The translations under genes were made by a program, and so were the position numbers. From assembly GCA_016271365.2 (NCBI GenBank), contig CM057452.1, forward strand, positions 832,628,001 to 832,692,000: a stretch of 64,000 nt of DNA, given 5' to 3'. Every line of letters begins with the position of its first letter. Position 1 is the first letter of the stretch. Origin of the DNA: Neoceratodus forsteri (lineage: Eukaryota > Chordata > Ceratodontiformes > Ceratodontidae). This document shows positions 21,887 to 33,540 of the stretch, one piece after another. The notes beneath the pieces are model-generated. The model had not been told where the DNA came from, did no database searches, and saw only the letters and a list, made by a program, of their open reading frames with translations.

Positions 21887-22075
21887 CACCAAATTTGCAA
21901 CATAGGCTTTTTGAGAGCCCACCTCATGAACACTGGCACTGTCGTTTTGTTAATCAGTCCTGAAAGGTGATTCCACGCAGTGACCGCAAAATCACCTTTC
22001 AGGACTGAATAACGGCATGACAGTGGCTGAATTCATGAGGAGGGGTCCCAATAACCCCATGTAGAAAATTTGGTG
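21887..22075. repeat. Terminal inverted unit of the 300-bp array (hairpin)
   Basis: The first 86 bases of a unit (CACCAAATTTGCAACATAGG to AGTCCTGAAAGGTGATT) at 21887-21972 are followed, after 16 bases, by an inverted copy at 21989-22075 ending CATGTAGAAAATTTGGTG. The inner part of the arms is nearly identical and the outer part is diverged. The array stops here. Confidence 0.85.
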
Positions 22076-22452
22076 CCAAAATTCTAACAAATGCCTGAGA
22101 TATGCACCAAAGTTGAAAAAACCCTATTTATGCCATTATACAACTTACCGGCATTTCTTCAGTTCGCGGTCGGCTTTGAAGAGTGCAGACGTGTTCCTGG
22201 TCCACCAAAGATCATCACGACAGACTCTGGAGGTAAGTATGGGGTGACAGGGGTATGTGGGAAGTCAGAGTGCGCAGAAAGTGGGCACGGATTGGGGAAG
22301 GGGCAGCCGGACTCGACAAGGGACCTTTTTTTGTTTACAGGGTTAAAAAAAAAATTACGGGATGGTTTTTCTTTTTATAGGAACATTTGGCATGATGGGG
22401 TGGGCTCCCAGCATGCCACCCAAGTGATTTTTTTGGGAGACCCTAGCTGACA
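22076..22452. other. No identifiable gene
   Basis: Unique-looking sequence separates the array hairpin from the minisatellite. A 119-codon open frame (22091-22450) has no recognised motif. Confidence 0.35.
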
Positions 22453-22740
22453 GGGGATTGGGCACCCCTGTTGGCACATACAGGAGTGGGAGAACAGCCA
22501 AGGGGGATTGGGCACCCCCTTGGTAGACTACACATGGGGGAGATACATTATGCCAACAGGGAGTGGGCTTCCCCATCGGCAAATTCAATTGGGAAGGGGG
22601 GACTGAAGCCAATGGGGATTGGTCGCCTGTCAGCAAAGAAAAATGGGGTATGATGCTGAGGGGATTGGGCACCTCAGCATACAAAAGAAACTTGGGTGTG
22701 GGGACATTATACTGATAGGGACTGGGCTCCCCATCAGCAA
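22453..22740. repeat. Diverged minisatellite, about 46-58 bp period, six units
   Basis: Each unit contains a short palindrome GGGGATTGGGCACCCC or a variant, starting at 22453, 22503, 22559, 22614, 22660 and 22718, followed by TTGGCA-type words and an A-rich spacer. A minus-strand frame (22927-22355) stays open across it, but unit lengths are not multiples of three, so the frame is probably fortuitous. Confidence 0.75.
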
Positions 22741-23613
22741 ACTGAGTCAGGGACATGCAAGGTACTGCCCTGCAATGACAGGTCGCTCCCTCATTCCAGT
22801 GGAATGGCTGACGCTGCAATGACGAGGTGGCCCCTGATTGCAGCGGCGAAAACCTTTCAAGGTTGTGGCATGCTGGCTGAACTGGTGTCAGCAGCAGCAT
22901 GCCACAGCATTGGGGAAAGCGGGCCAAGCCTCAAAAGGCACCGGGGGCATTGGCCACAACAGTGCTGCACCTCCACAATCTGCTTCTGCAGCAAGCTGCC
23001 ACAATATGTTTCTTGCGCATGCGCACAAGCAAACATAAAAACACATTTTATGATTGCCAACATTCTGTAAAGACTGCTGATGTAGATGGTAGTTTGATTC
23101 TGATTCTTTTTTTCTTTAAAAAAGTGAACAACAGACTGCCCACCATACTGGTGTTACCACACAAAAACAGGTTTGTTTACAATCCTTGATCAGCTCCAGC
23201 TGCATCTTTTCTGGACTTGAGGACACCTACAACAGAGTCTAATCAGTCATGATGCAGTGGGAGTTTAGGAGGCTATTGCATCATGAGCTACTGCACTGCT
23301 TGAGGTGTTTCTAATGCTCAGGAAGTATGCAGTAAGATCAGACCCAGGATTGTAAACAAAACAAAGTTGTTTATAAATATATAGATTAGCATGCATTTCA
23401 ATTCTACTAAACAAGGAGTCAGACAAAACAACAGTAACATCAATGAATTTTAGAGAAGGTAAGCAATTATAAAATGCAGGTTTTTAACTAGAAATAATAT
23501 GATGAAAAACAGGTTGACAGTGTCCCTTTAAATTTTTTCATGCCACTTCTTTTCCAAGCTGCCATACAGGGTCGACAGAAGGAAAACAATTCTTGGCATC
23601 ACCATTATTTTAT
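22741..23613. other. No gene; possible small inverted-repeat element at 23168-23362
   Basis: GGTTTGTTTACAATCCTT at about 23170 is inverted as AGGATTGTAAACAAAAC at about 23348, which could be the ends of a short MITE of about 195 bp. No other feature is visible. Confidence 0.35.
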
Positions 23614-24004
23614 ATTATACAATGGCAAGAAAAATTCCTGAACTCTGATTGGTCAGTCTTGGGCTGGACCTATGATGTTATCCCGGTACAACACCATGGG
23701 TCAAGTCTCAGCCTCACTGTGAACCTGCAGATGAGCATTTGATGGAGCTTTTGATTGATTGTGTCATCTTCTCTTAAAAACCAAAAATATTTTTCAACAC
23801 AAAAACATCTTTAAAATTATTTTTTTATTCTGTATAACAATGAGCCATTGTACAATAGCAATAATGCCCTCCAGGGTGTGTATCGTTTGGGATAATGTCA
23901 CGCCTCAGTTGTTAGACGCACTTGGCCTGCGGCCTCATGCCCAACCACCTGAGGCGTGACGTTATCCCAGCATGACACATACCCTGTCGGGCATTATTGC
24001 TTAA
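23614..24004 (+). mobile_element. Palindromic non-autonomous element P, copy 1
   Basis: The element begins ATTATACAATGGCAAGAA, then CTCTGATTGGTCAG, and ends GCATTATTGCTTAA. Its right half (23858-24000) is a near-perfect palindrome: GCAATAATGCCCTCCAGGG is answered by CCCTGTCGGGCATTATTGC. The arms flank the core TTGGCCTGCGGCCTCATG. A second full copy in reverse orientation is at 60552-60924, and a distant relative is at 30640-31130. No protein is encoded. Confidence 0.7.
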
Positions 24005-24414
24005 ATCTCCATCACCCCCCACAGAGAGTAGGAGACTTTCTCCCACCTCTCTAAATCCTGATGTAATTTCACTATAAATGTACTACATTACATTTATGTA
24101 TCTCATTGTAATTTATTGATAACCAAATTCCCAGATACTGCATTGAATGGTTATTGGGATACCAAGAAATTTCACTGAGAAGTAATACAACTGCTTTTTT
24201 TCCTTATTCAGCTTAAAGCAGCAGTATTTGTTAATCAGCAACAAATTTCATCACATAGTTTTTTAACAAACGTATTTCTGACATCTTGAGATTCATGCTG
24301 AGTATATTTTAGTTTTCTCAGATGTTAAAATGGCTTTTACAGTTAATTTTGTAATTAATGGCTCACATCATTAAAGATGTCTGCTACTTGACATTTTGAA
24401 AAGAATCTCTTATT
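24005..24414. other. No identifiable feature
   Basis: AT-rich sequence without coding frames or repeats that I recognise. Confidence 0.35.
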
Positions 24415-24850
24415 TTGAGGCTAGCTGTTGAATGTACATGCTAGATGGCCATATAAACCTTCTTAATTCCATCCTGCATAGTTCTTTCTTTAACAAACCC
24501 TGACTTGTCAGAGTGCATAGCAGAAGGGATAAGATGTACAAACCTATTTATTATCATTTTCACAATAATTTTATAGTCCACATTTAACAGTGTTATTGGC
24601 CTGCATCCTTCTGTGTTAAGATATTTCCCTTCCTTAGGCAGTAGAGCTATATCTGCTTCTGCCAGAGTGTTAGAATACCCTACCTACTCTGACATCTCCC
24701 CGAGTAGTCTACATAGCCGTGGAACAATATCTTCTCTAAAGGTTAAAAAAAAGTTCAACAATAAGCCCATCCCTTCATGGACTTTTGCCTTTGGGGAGGT
24801 TCTTTATAGCATGTGCTAAGTGTTCTCCTGCAATATTAATAGGGGCAACA
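24415..24850 (-). pseudogene. L1-like LINE reverse transcriptase fragment
   Basis: On the minus strand the readings, in order from 24720 to 24430, are SNTLAEADIALLPKEGKY, CRPITLLNVDYKIIVKMIIN and HSDKSGFVKERTMQDGIKK. They match RT blocks 1 and 2 of L1/Tx1-type elements (the Y/CRPI.LLN.DYKI block and Q.GF...R). Only about 145 codons remain and they contain stops. It could belong to the same family as the C-terminal fragment at 14.9-16 kb. Confidence 0.7.
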
Positions 24851-27055
24851 GTAAGTTTTGGTACTGAAACTGAATTTATATAATAATGATCAATAAGAAC
24901 ATTTTCTGATATGGTAGAACAAGTAGGTATCCCCCCCAAAAAAAAAAATCACTCTCAGTTTGTTCTACTTTAGACATTTCTCTCCCTTATCATTTCATAG
25001 CTTATAAATAATATTCTTTGCAAAAAAACTGTATTAGTCTGCATTACTGCACCAGCTGGGATTCAGATTAATGCAACAAAAGTAGGGAAATGTAGTGTTA
25101 GGGTTTCAAACACCAACACCCCACCCCCAGCCTCCAAGCAGCAAAAGAAAAAAAAAATTACGGTTTTGGCTGTTCTGAGTCTTGGTAAATCAGGGCTGGG
25201 GTCTTCCTTAGGGTTATCAACCCTAACTCTTACCCCTGTTCCATCAGCAAATAAGATCAGATATGCAGGTTATATGAGAATGGTGTGAAAAAAATAAAGA
25301 ATCTTTCTTCATGAGAATGACACAATCTCACAAAAAAAAAAATCCTTCATACAAAAAAAAAAAGAATGTGAAAAAAACTATGTTCAAATAATTTTTTTCT
25401 CATGGAGGAATTTTTTTTCATGAAAGTGTGTTGTTCTCACAAAAAAGATTCCTACATAGACCCTGACACAGACCCCCATGGAGGCAAGGGGCTTGGGGAA
25501 GACCAACCGAGATAGCATTACCACATAGTGTGAATGTGTTCTGGAAGGGTATACTCTTTCATTTGACTTCTGCCAGAGGCTCCAATCATTCTCTTCAGTG
25601 CCTAACAGAGTTGGGTACAACCAAATGTCCCTCCTCTGTCTTGTAGCCATAAGGAGGCCACAACCCTAACTGTATTCACTCTGTATAGTCACCTAAGTAG
25701 TGGGGAAATATGTCACCAATGTTTACTAAGATACAGGAAAAAATATTGTTCTGCAGTTGTAAATATGTTGAGAGCAATTATGCTGCTGAGAATCAGTGTT
25801 TTGTGATTGCAGGATTTGGGAGCCTGCTCTCGTGCACTGCTTTAATGGAATGGCGCTTTTCACCCAGTTAACCTCTGCTTATGGATTCATTGGCTAGCTT
25901 ATATAAGACCAATCACATCTGAAAGTGCAGAATTAATTTCATGTAGCATTGGGACCCAATACAAAATTAAACCTATCATTAGGTTCAAATCAGTTTTACA
26001 TAAGCGTAGACAACAGAATTATGTTATATACTTAAAAAGAAGGTGAACCTAATGACGAGGGCCTGACAAGGCAGTTTTTCAGCAAAACAAAGTCCAGTTA
26101 ATTGCAGTGTGGCATGACAAACTAATAAAGAAGCATCAGAAGAACTGCCATTTTGGAGTAAGACCCATACTTGCTTTTGTTACTTACACGCTGATGAGGA
26201 CCCTACAGTGGTGTACATGGCAGGAAAGGCATGGAGTTTGGGCTGTGGTTTAGTAAACAGTCTTATAAAAACAGAATAAGTAAATATTGGCTACAAGCTA
26301 ACCCTTCTCCCCATGATGCACTCTTTTTCTGTGAGCGATACCATAAGAGTAGCCTCCCAGTTTCTTATAATTCACTCCATCCGTCAGTGCCTCATAGCAC
26401 AGATTGGTGACTGAAGAAATGTCCCTCACATCCTATAGGACAGGTCCATGTTCTGTACAGTAATATAACTGGCCTGCTGCTGGTTAACTGGGACAACCAA
26501 AGATCATCTCCAGTATCCCCCTAGGGCAGAAGTGGACTTCCAATTCATTAGCAGCAGCTGTTTTGCTTCCACCCTGACTGCCACTATCCATTTGTAATGC
26601 AAGGAGGCCCCAGGAGGTAAATGGGAGATATCTCTTATGGCAAACAAAGATTCATTACATAGTATGGGTTTCTCTATGCCCTCCTTACATGCTGCAGGCA
26701 CCTTTCTACAAAAGTGAGTGAGTAAGAGGTACGACTATAATACATGAAACAGAGTGCTGCCTAGAGCCCTGCACCACCATTTGTTGTAATTTGGTACTCT
26801 TAAAGAGTGCAGTACCTGCGACATTATGTACCAGTGGCTTAATACCATATTAACCTCTGTTCATGAACATGGCCAGTTTATGCTCAAAAGGGATGTAACT
26901 GCACCTTGGGGCTCCAGACCTGCAGTGGTGTGCAACTCAGTCCGTATTCAAGGACCTAAGCTGCACAGCACTGGTGACACCTCCTGCCCTCAGAGCTGCA
27001 GGAGTGTGTGGTGGGGACAGCATGGCAGTCAACCACAGCCTTCCGATCAGATGAC
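24851..27055. other. Long stretch without identifiable genes
   Basis: Apart from poly-A runs (about 25140-25380), nothing is recognised. Open frames of 60 to 106 codons occur at chance levels. It probably contains old non-autonomous elements. Confidence 0.35.
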
Positions 27056-27150
27056 TTGGCAACTGCAGAACTGGATCCCCAGTCTGCACAGTACAGGGGG
27101 ATTTTGGGATATGGCTGGTCCTCCAGGGACTGACAGTCTGCCTTAAAGTA
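27056..27150 (+). repeat. Duplicate of a hAT-associated segment
   Basis: About 95 bases, CTGCAGAACTGGATCCCC through CAGTACAGGGG to CTCCAGGGACTG, match 29146-29243 closely. The second copy lies just upstream of the BED finger of the hAT relic, so this is likely another hAT copy or a rearranged piece. Confidence 0.65.
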
Positions 27151-27579
27151 ATGGGTTGCTCAGCCCGTAGACATAGAGATACCTCTGATCCTCACAATAT
27201 GCTCCGAGGGCCAGTGGTAGCAGGTTGGGGGGCCAGCACAATAGCAGCAGCCCCATGTGGCCAGCAGGAGAGGGCACATAGGAGATTAAAGTGGTTTCAG
27301 GCTTACAAGGCCAGATCCCCCTCTTCAGATAATCCAGACACAAAAAAGTGCTTCCTTGACAGCACATAGCCATGGTATACACCCATCCACCTTCCCCACC
27401 GGGTCACATGCATAGCAGGAACCAGCTGCAGGTTAAGAGTGTTGAAGTGGTGCAGAATCCCCATCAACATTTGCAGGGTTTCTGCACCACCTCCAGTGTG
27501 CAAAATATCACCACAACAAGGCCTATGTGCCATGTATCCAGGTACATGGGCTTCATGAATAAAAGTCACTGTGTGTAAG

Positions 27580-27808
27580 ATTTAAAGTGGACCAGACCCA
27601 AAACTGATCCCTGTGGCACACCACTGGTGACTTCTCCAACTCCTGTGTGTTCCCCAATAAGGACAACTTTCTGGATTCTGTCACTTTGCCAATTTCCTAC
27701 CCATCTTGTAAATTTCTCCATCATCCCCAGCTCATCCAGCATTTTTATCAACTGTCCATGTGGAACAGAGTAGAAAACTTTTAGGCTGCTGACTACCCAG
27801 TGCACTTG
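27580..27808 (-). pseudogene. CR1-like reverse transcriptase fragment
   Basis: On the minus strand, SLKVFYSVPHGQLIKMLDEL corresponds to the [12 protein letters not shown]...L block, and [14 protein letters not shown] to RT block 4. About 75 codons remain. It is truncated at both ends. It abuts a region beginning CAAGGCTACTAGTGGTGC (27808), possibly the left end of the hAT element. Confidence 0.7.
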
Positions 27809-28980
27809 CAAGGCTACTAGTGGTGCTTGAAGCTGGAAAAACTTCGATTTGCAATAACTTCACAAATTTCCACAGCTTTGCAAAAATCTTCACACTTTTC
27901 AAACTTGAACTTCGAGGTACTGGCAACTTTGCAAAGTTGCAAATTCAACAATTCACTGTCAAAGACCACTGGAATTTAGCAAAAGGCTGAGTGATTCAAT
28001 GCTGCTGCTGCACCATGTGACTAGAACGAGACTCCAAGAATTGCAGCGTGTGCAGTCCTGGGAAGTGTGTTCAGAAGACAGGATCTGTCTCTGTACTTAG
28101 AGCACAGTCTGAGTGATTTGCATTGCTTTTTGTCGCATGAAACATGTTTTTCTAAACTGTAACTGTACTTGGTGTTCTGCATTTGCAGACTGAGTTATGA
28201 ATGTTTTTGACTACAGTTTAGTTATTTGTTAGCCTTTCTCTTTCTGTGTGGTGCTGGTGCTGATGTGCTGGACTAGTCCTGTGTGTGGGATTAGGGCAGG
28301 CTTTTATCTCTCAGTTCATTCTTCCCAAGTCCTATAATTTGTACACTCCCACCATTCCTGTGCCACTAAAATACTAAAAACTGTTCTGTGCTCTGGCAGG
28401 CAGTTGTAGAACTGTAGCATTTTAATATTTCTGATTATTTTTTACCCTGTTAATCCTTTCCTTTTATATTGAAATATTTGCTTTAATTGAGTAGTAATTT
28501 TTGGAAACTATTTTTGCTGTGTTTTTATTATTTTTCAAACCACTAGTACTGCTACATGAGTACATGTTAGCACATTAGGATGAGTGGTAGAGGAACAGAA
28601 AGGGTAGACTGGAAGGAAAGGTGGTGATGATCACCACTGGAGGTGAACGTGGATATTGTAGGACTGCAGGTAGAAGTGTATTTGCAGTGTGTGATGGCAG
28701 TGGCACTGTTAAAGTGCTTATAGCACTTGATTAGTTGAAGGAGGCAAAAGGAGCTAAAATCTGTTATCTGAAATTTCCTCATCCCCATCAGTGTCAGATC
28801 CTGAACACCATCAATACCAGTGAGTGAACATGGTGGTGATGAAAAATCTGAAAAAGAGTCCCCAGTGGTTGGTGGTTCTGCACCTGAGTCTGAGGAAGAT
28901 GCAGTGGTGGATCTGTGTGTGCCACTGCCATGTCTGATAAATGAGGAGAGGAGGACCTGAGAAAGGAGGGGGAGGAGGAT
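27809..28980. other. Probable 5' non-coding region of the hAT relic
   Basis: There is no gene. Between 27838 and 27960 short words ACTTTGCAAA, TTGCAAATT and ACTTCG recur, like subterminal repeats of a DNA transposon. Assignment to the downstream hAT is inference from position. Confidence 0.35.
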
Positions 28981-29145
28981 GAAATGGAGGTTGAAGCTGA
29001 GGACAACACTGTCATTGATCCTTCATCAGAATATGAGAGAAAAAAAAAGGGTGATAGCAAAGTGCACACATTTTTCAGTGTGAAAGGGAGGCAACCTGTG
29101 CCACAGAAGATGATGGATTACACCCATCCCAAGAAAGAATCAGAT

Positions 29146-29243
29146 GGCTTGGCCACTGCAGGACTGGATCCCCAGTCTGCACAGTACAGAGGGACTTTGG
29201 GATATGGCTGGTCCTCCAGGGACTGGCAGTCTCCCTTAAAGTG
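29146..29243 (+). repeat. Duplicate of 27056-27150
   Basis: This carries the same 95-base segment as 27056-27150 (GCAGGACTGGATCCCCAGTC onward), inside the N-terminal part of the hAT relic. Confidence 0.65.
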
Positions 29244-30639
29244 ATCACCACAACTGGTGCTCCACATACATTTGTATGGTCTTCAAACTTCCTTGTGTGG
29301 GACTTTTTCATCACTGACCCAAAATATGACACTGTGGCAATATGCCAACTTTTTCAGGCCTGAGTAAATCATGGCAAGAAATGGTCTCATGTTGGCACTG
29401 GAGGGCAGTATGCCCATCTTAAAGTGAAACATATGGCTAGGTGCAAGCATATCAGCTGAAAGTGTCAGTGGGACTTGGAGGTAAGGATGAGGTGGAGGAT
29501 ACTGTGGAGGAAAAGATGGTTGAGAAGGAGGTGGAGGTCAGTGGTACCCTTGAAAGTGTGAAATCACAGATGAGCAAGAGCGGGAACAGCAGCAGCAGTG
29601 TCACCCTGACAACCCCCCCAAGACATTTCACAGGTTACTTGACACTGTCTCCATCTGTGACATCTGTGTAACAACTTGCCCCCACAAAACTATTCCCAAA
29701 AAGAACTCACCCAAAAATGAAATTCACCCCAATCATTTAGTGGCAAGATAATTGAATACTGAAACAGCAGAGGTGAACGTCATTGATCTCCCATTTTCAT
29801 TTGTTGAAAATGCTTGTTTCCTTTGCTTTACGTCCAAAGCATGCACCTAATAGAAAGTGCCATTCTGAACATAAAACAATTCCTGAACTGAGGGATGTTG
29901 TTGAAAAAGGGAGTTTCACATGCCCTGCAGCATTCTTCTACTTCAGTCATCCATCTTACTTCCAATATTTGGAGCAGTGGGCCAACAACTGCTAGCTTGT
30001 TTATGTGCGCAACAGCACATTTGGTAGAACTGAGGAGGGGGAGGATTAATTATTACCCTGGCAGCAAATACAAGTGACCAAACTGTAATGGAAGCTACAC
30101 ATGCCTGGAATTCACATGCATTCAACACTTGCTGTGAAGAGCATGCTAGGTTCACACACCGGGGAAACATTTTAGCATCAGTATTGGAGGAGATTGACAC
30201 TTGGTTGAACCCACTATCTTTAAAGGCAGGCTTCACAGCAAGTGACAATGGTGCAAATGTTGTCAAGGCTATTAGTTAAGGGGGTTTTGTTAGAGTGCCC
30301 TGCTTTGAAAACTGTCTAAATTTGGTTGTGCAAAAATTCTTGTCACATTGTAAAATTAAGTGCACATCCTGTGATGTCACATTTGTGGCCATTCTGCATG
30401 GAAAGGTCAGGGGCCAATTGCTTCCACTGCAACTACAAAAGGGCCTCCTTCATCATCCATTAAAGCAGCATGTTGTCAAGAGGTGGCATTCAACCCTTTG
30501 TATGCTGGAGCAGATGTATGAACAGTATAAGGCCTTATCAAAGTATATGCAGCTTTATAACATGGCTATCTAAAATACAATCATTTCATAGGTCAGAACA
30601 CATCATCTGATCATTGATTAATTCTCAATATACCCACAG

Positions 30640-31130
30640 TTGCCTTGCCGGTCCACAATATCCTGATTGACAGCAATGTAAACTGACTTAGAGAAATCAC
30701 TCCACCATAGACACATTGAAAAAGAGAAGGCGGATTCTGCCTTGCAAAGGTGGAATCCACCTTGCAAAGGTGGATTCCACCATCAAAGGTAGATTCCGCA
30801 TTCCTCATAACAACAAATCCACCTAGTGGACAACTACAAAGACAGCATCCTCTATTCACATTATTCATTAGGTGGAAGGACTATTTTAGTAGAAATCCAT
30901 GTTCAAACAGATATATTTTAATATTCCTTTACATAAACCTCTAATATAATGTGGCTCATGTTATAAGAGGATTAACCCACTCCAGGGTATGGGTTTACTG
31001 AGCGTTAATCTACGCCTGGGTGGTTGAAATCACTTGGCCTGCGGCCTCATGATTCCAACCCCCTCCAGGCATGTATTAATGCTCAGAAAGCCCATACCCT
31101 GTCATGGGTTAATCTCTCCTTATACAATCC
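30640..31130 (+). mobile_element. Palindromic element P, divergent copy, inside the hAT relic
   Basis: The right half is a palindrome (30969-31114): GATTAACCCACTCCAGGG is answered by CCCTGTCATGGGTTAATC, around the same core GGCCTGCGGCCTCATG as the copy at 23.9 kb. The left part contains ATCCTGATTGACAGCAATG, resembling CTCTGATTGGTCAG of the other copies, and a set of 20-bp palindromic repeats (30728-30805). It interrupts the hAT transposase between its core and C-terminal parts. Confidence 0.55.
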
Positions 31131-31574
31131 TTGACAGTTCAGGAACTTCTATGTCACATAAAACAGAACAATGGAGGTTTATGTACTGGCTGATTTTCAT
31201 CTTGAGGCCTTTAAACCATGCTACAGAGACAGTGAGTGGGAACACTGTCTCTTTTAGCCAGGCCATCCCATTGCTCTGGATGCTGAGGGAGGCCATCTGT
31301 AATGTGCCGGCATAGCAGCAGTTTGAGGCAAAAGGTGACTCTGTAAGCTATGCATTGTCTGAACACATGCTTAATGTATTAGACCAAAACAGACACCTGG
31401 ATGCTATCCTGACATCCTTAGATTTCAGTGCTGCAACAATGCTGGACTCACAGTTCAACCATGGTACTTTCAGCTACAATTAATGGTGGTCTTCAGCAAG
31501 CTGTGCATCTGCAGAGACAGTGGATTAGTTGAGTACCTTATTTGCAGATGTTAAAAAACAGCCTAGTGAGACAG

Positions 31575-31856
31575 AAACACTGAAACATAGAATGTGTTGG
31601 CAGAAAGGACGGCTTGGGCCACCCAGTCTGTGCAAGCATTTCCTACATATTCTAGCTTCACAGCCAATCTGGTCTCCGGTAACCCTCCCCCTGCCTCTTT
31701 TCTAATATATGCCTATGTTTATACCATACGTGCTTGAAACCCCCCACCATTCTGGCCTCCATCACTTCTGCTGGCATTCTGTTACAGGTGTCTACCATCC
31801 TTTCAGATAAGAAATATTTCCTCACATCTTTTCTGAACTCCCACCCTCCAACAAGA
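31575..31856 (-). mobile_element. CR1 3' fragment
   Basis: The minus-strand CR1 tail has an end word CATTCTATGTTTC at about 31580, then the usual UTR and C-terminal sequence up to CCTCACATCTTTTCTGAACT near 31820. It is 5' truncated. It sits between the hAT relic and the CR1-like RT that follows. Confidence 0.75.
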
Positions 31857-32025
31857 CCTTACAGGCCATACACAACTTGGCTTTAAAAAAAACAGGACAT
31901 GCAGTACCAATCTGGTTTCTATTTATGAATGTGTTAGCTAGAGCTTGGATAAGAACTGCCCCATAGATATCATCTACCTAGACTTTCAAAAAGCGTTTGA
32001 TAAGGCGTCCCACAGCTTATTAATT

Positions 32026-32668
32026 ATTTTATTTATTTAGTTATTGAATTTTCAGATTACAACCTTTGAGCTACAAGCTCATTTACAAAGGTTCCACGTT
32101 GGGGAAAATGTGAAACTACAATAAGAACAAACAGAAGTTGCTGGTACATCAAACAAGTGACAACAGTAAATGAATGACAAACTACATGGTATGGGTTCAT
32201 GTCTCAGCATATAACCTAAGTTGGTGCAACAATAGTATCAAGAAAAAAGAGAAGGAGCAGGAGGAGGCACAGCAGGTCTCGGAAGTGGGGGGGAATGGAA
32301 GAGCTGTTAGCTTGCGGTAACCTCTGGCATGGGGTCACCTTGTCAGAAAGGGTGGGGGAGTGGTAGGACAGAGGGTTTGGAAATGGTGGGGGGCTAGGAC
32401 CCTGGGGATATAGAGAGGTGAGACTGGGGTGTGGGAGGTGGGGAGAGGGGGAGGGTAGGAGGGAAAGTAGCAGGTTGGACAGTGCATAAGTGTGAGGTAA
32501 GTAGGGTAGTCAGTATTTTATTCCTGGGGGAGTTGATCAAGTGTGGCAGGTGCATATCACTTGGCTGGACAGGTGGGATCAAAGTGTGGATTTGAACAAG
32601 CTGATTTTGGTGATAGTGGCTAGTTTAGATGGAAGCGAGGTGAGCCATAGCGGTTCACGGTATTCAAA
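32026..32668 (-). mobile_element. L2-like LINE 3' tail, type 2
   Basis: On the minus strand the 3' end is a two-part stem-loop: ACCTTTG...CAAAGGT enclosing AGC...GCT, followed by TAAATAAATAAAAT. The same structure ends the large L2-like copy at 45.8 kb. Upstream sequence (32340-32590) is C-rich in element sense, with no RT motif left. It is inserted in the CR1-like RT. Confidence 0.7.
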
Positions 32669-33540
32669 GGATCACTGACCTTGGGTGGTGCGATTAAAAA
32701 AATGATAAAACTAGATCTTAACAGCTATACAGTTAAGTGGGTAGAAAGATGGTTAAACAATAGATCCCACAATGTTAAGATAGTAGATACCATCTCAAAC
32801 AGTATAGAGGTCACTAGCGGTGTTCCCCAAGGTTCTGTCTTGGGACCAACACTTTTTGGAATACATATCTGTGATCTGCATAAGAGTGTTATCAATCAAA
32901 TTAGTAAATTTGTAGATGATACCAAAATGTCATCTGATGTAGATACAGAGGACAAAATCAAAAAGTTCAAAACAGGATCTTAAGAGAATTGAAGACTGGG
33001 CAGTTAACGACAAAATGACATGTAATATTGACAAGTGTACAGTTATACATTTAGGATCCAAAAATCCAAACACCAATTAGTCACTGTATGGCAATATCAT
33101 TAAAGCAGCTAAATCTGGAAACGATCTGGGGGTCAATTCACTTTGAGTAATCAGTGTAGGAAAGTAGCACAGGTGGGGAATAACATTTTAGCAGCCATTA
33201 AAAAGTCATTTATCACAAGAAATGAAAGCTGTATTCTTCAACTATATAGATAATTTATCAGACCGCATACCAACTATGCCATCAGCTTCTGGGCCCCATA
33301 TCTTAACAAGGACAAGAAAATCATAGAAAGCATGCAAAGAAGGACTACAAAATTAATACCAAGGGTAAAAAACTTATCTTATGAGGAAACGCTAATGGCT
33401 CCAGGTTTACAGTATATGATTTAGAGTTAAGGAGGAGTTGAGGTGACTTATTACTGTTATTTAATATTCTAAATGACATTTGCAACAGGGAGCCCCCTGT
33501 TATGTGTTTAAACCCCTGCCATAAATATGAATATGTGCAA

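Larger units (their letters stand above)
28984..31560 (+). pseudogene. hAT transposase relic with BED zinc finger (ZBED-like)
   Basis: Plus-strand fragments in order are: an acidic N-terminal region (28984-29100), a BED finger readable across a frameshift as DTVAICQL, then HVGTGGQYAHLKVKHMA (29325-29440), a low-complexity linker, transposase core pieces LQHSSTSVIHLTSNIWSS (29912-29965), GFTASDNGANVVKAIS (30227-30275), VPCFENCLNLVVQKFL (30295-30342) and VKRWHSTLCMLEQMYEQY (30475-30530), and the C-terminal dimerisation region FNHATETVSGNTVS-like (31205-31250) with PLLWMLREAI. These match hAT transposases related to ZBED host genes. More than ten stops or shifts make it dead. A palindromic element (30640-31130) splits it. 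Confidence 0.75.

Noticed and set aside
16588..22075. Regular repeats considered as a CRISPR array
   Set aside because: Units are about 300 bp with no unique spacers and no cas genes. The window is a vertebrate-type genome.
22355..22927. A 190-codon minus-strand frame
   Set aside because: It runs through a minisatellite with units not divisible by three, has no domain, and is better explained by repeat composition.
28984..31560. Domesticated ZBED-type host gene
   Set aside because: Many stops and frame changes and an inserted palindromic element show a dead transposase.
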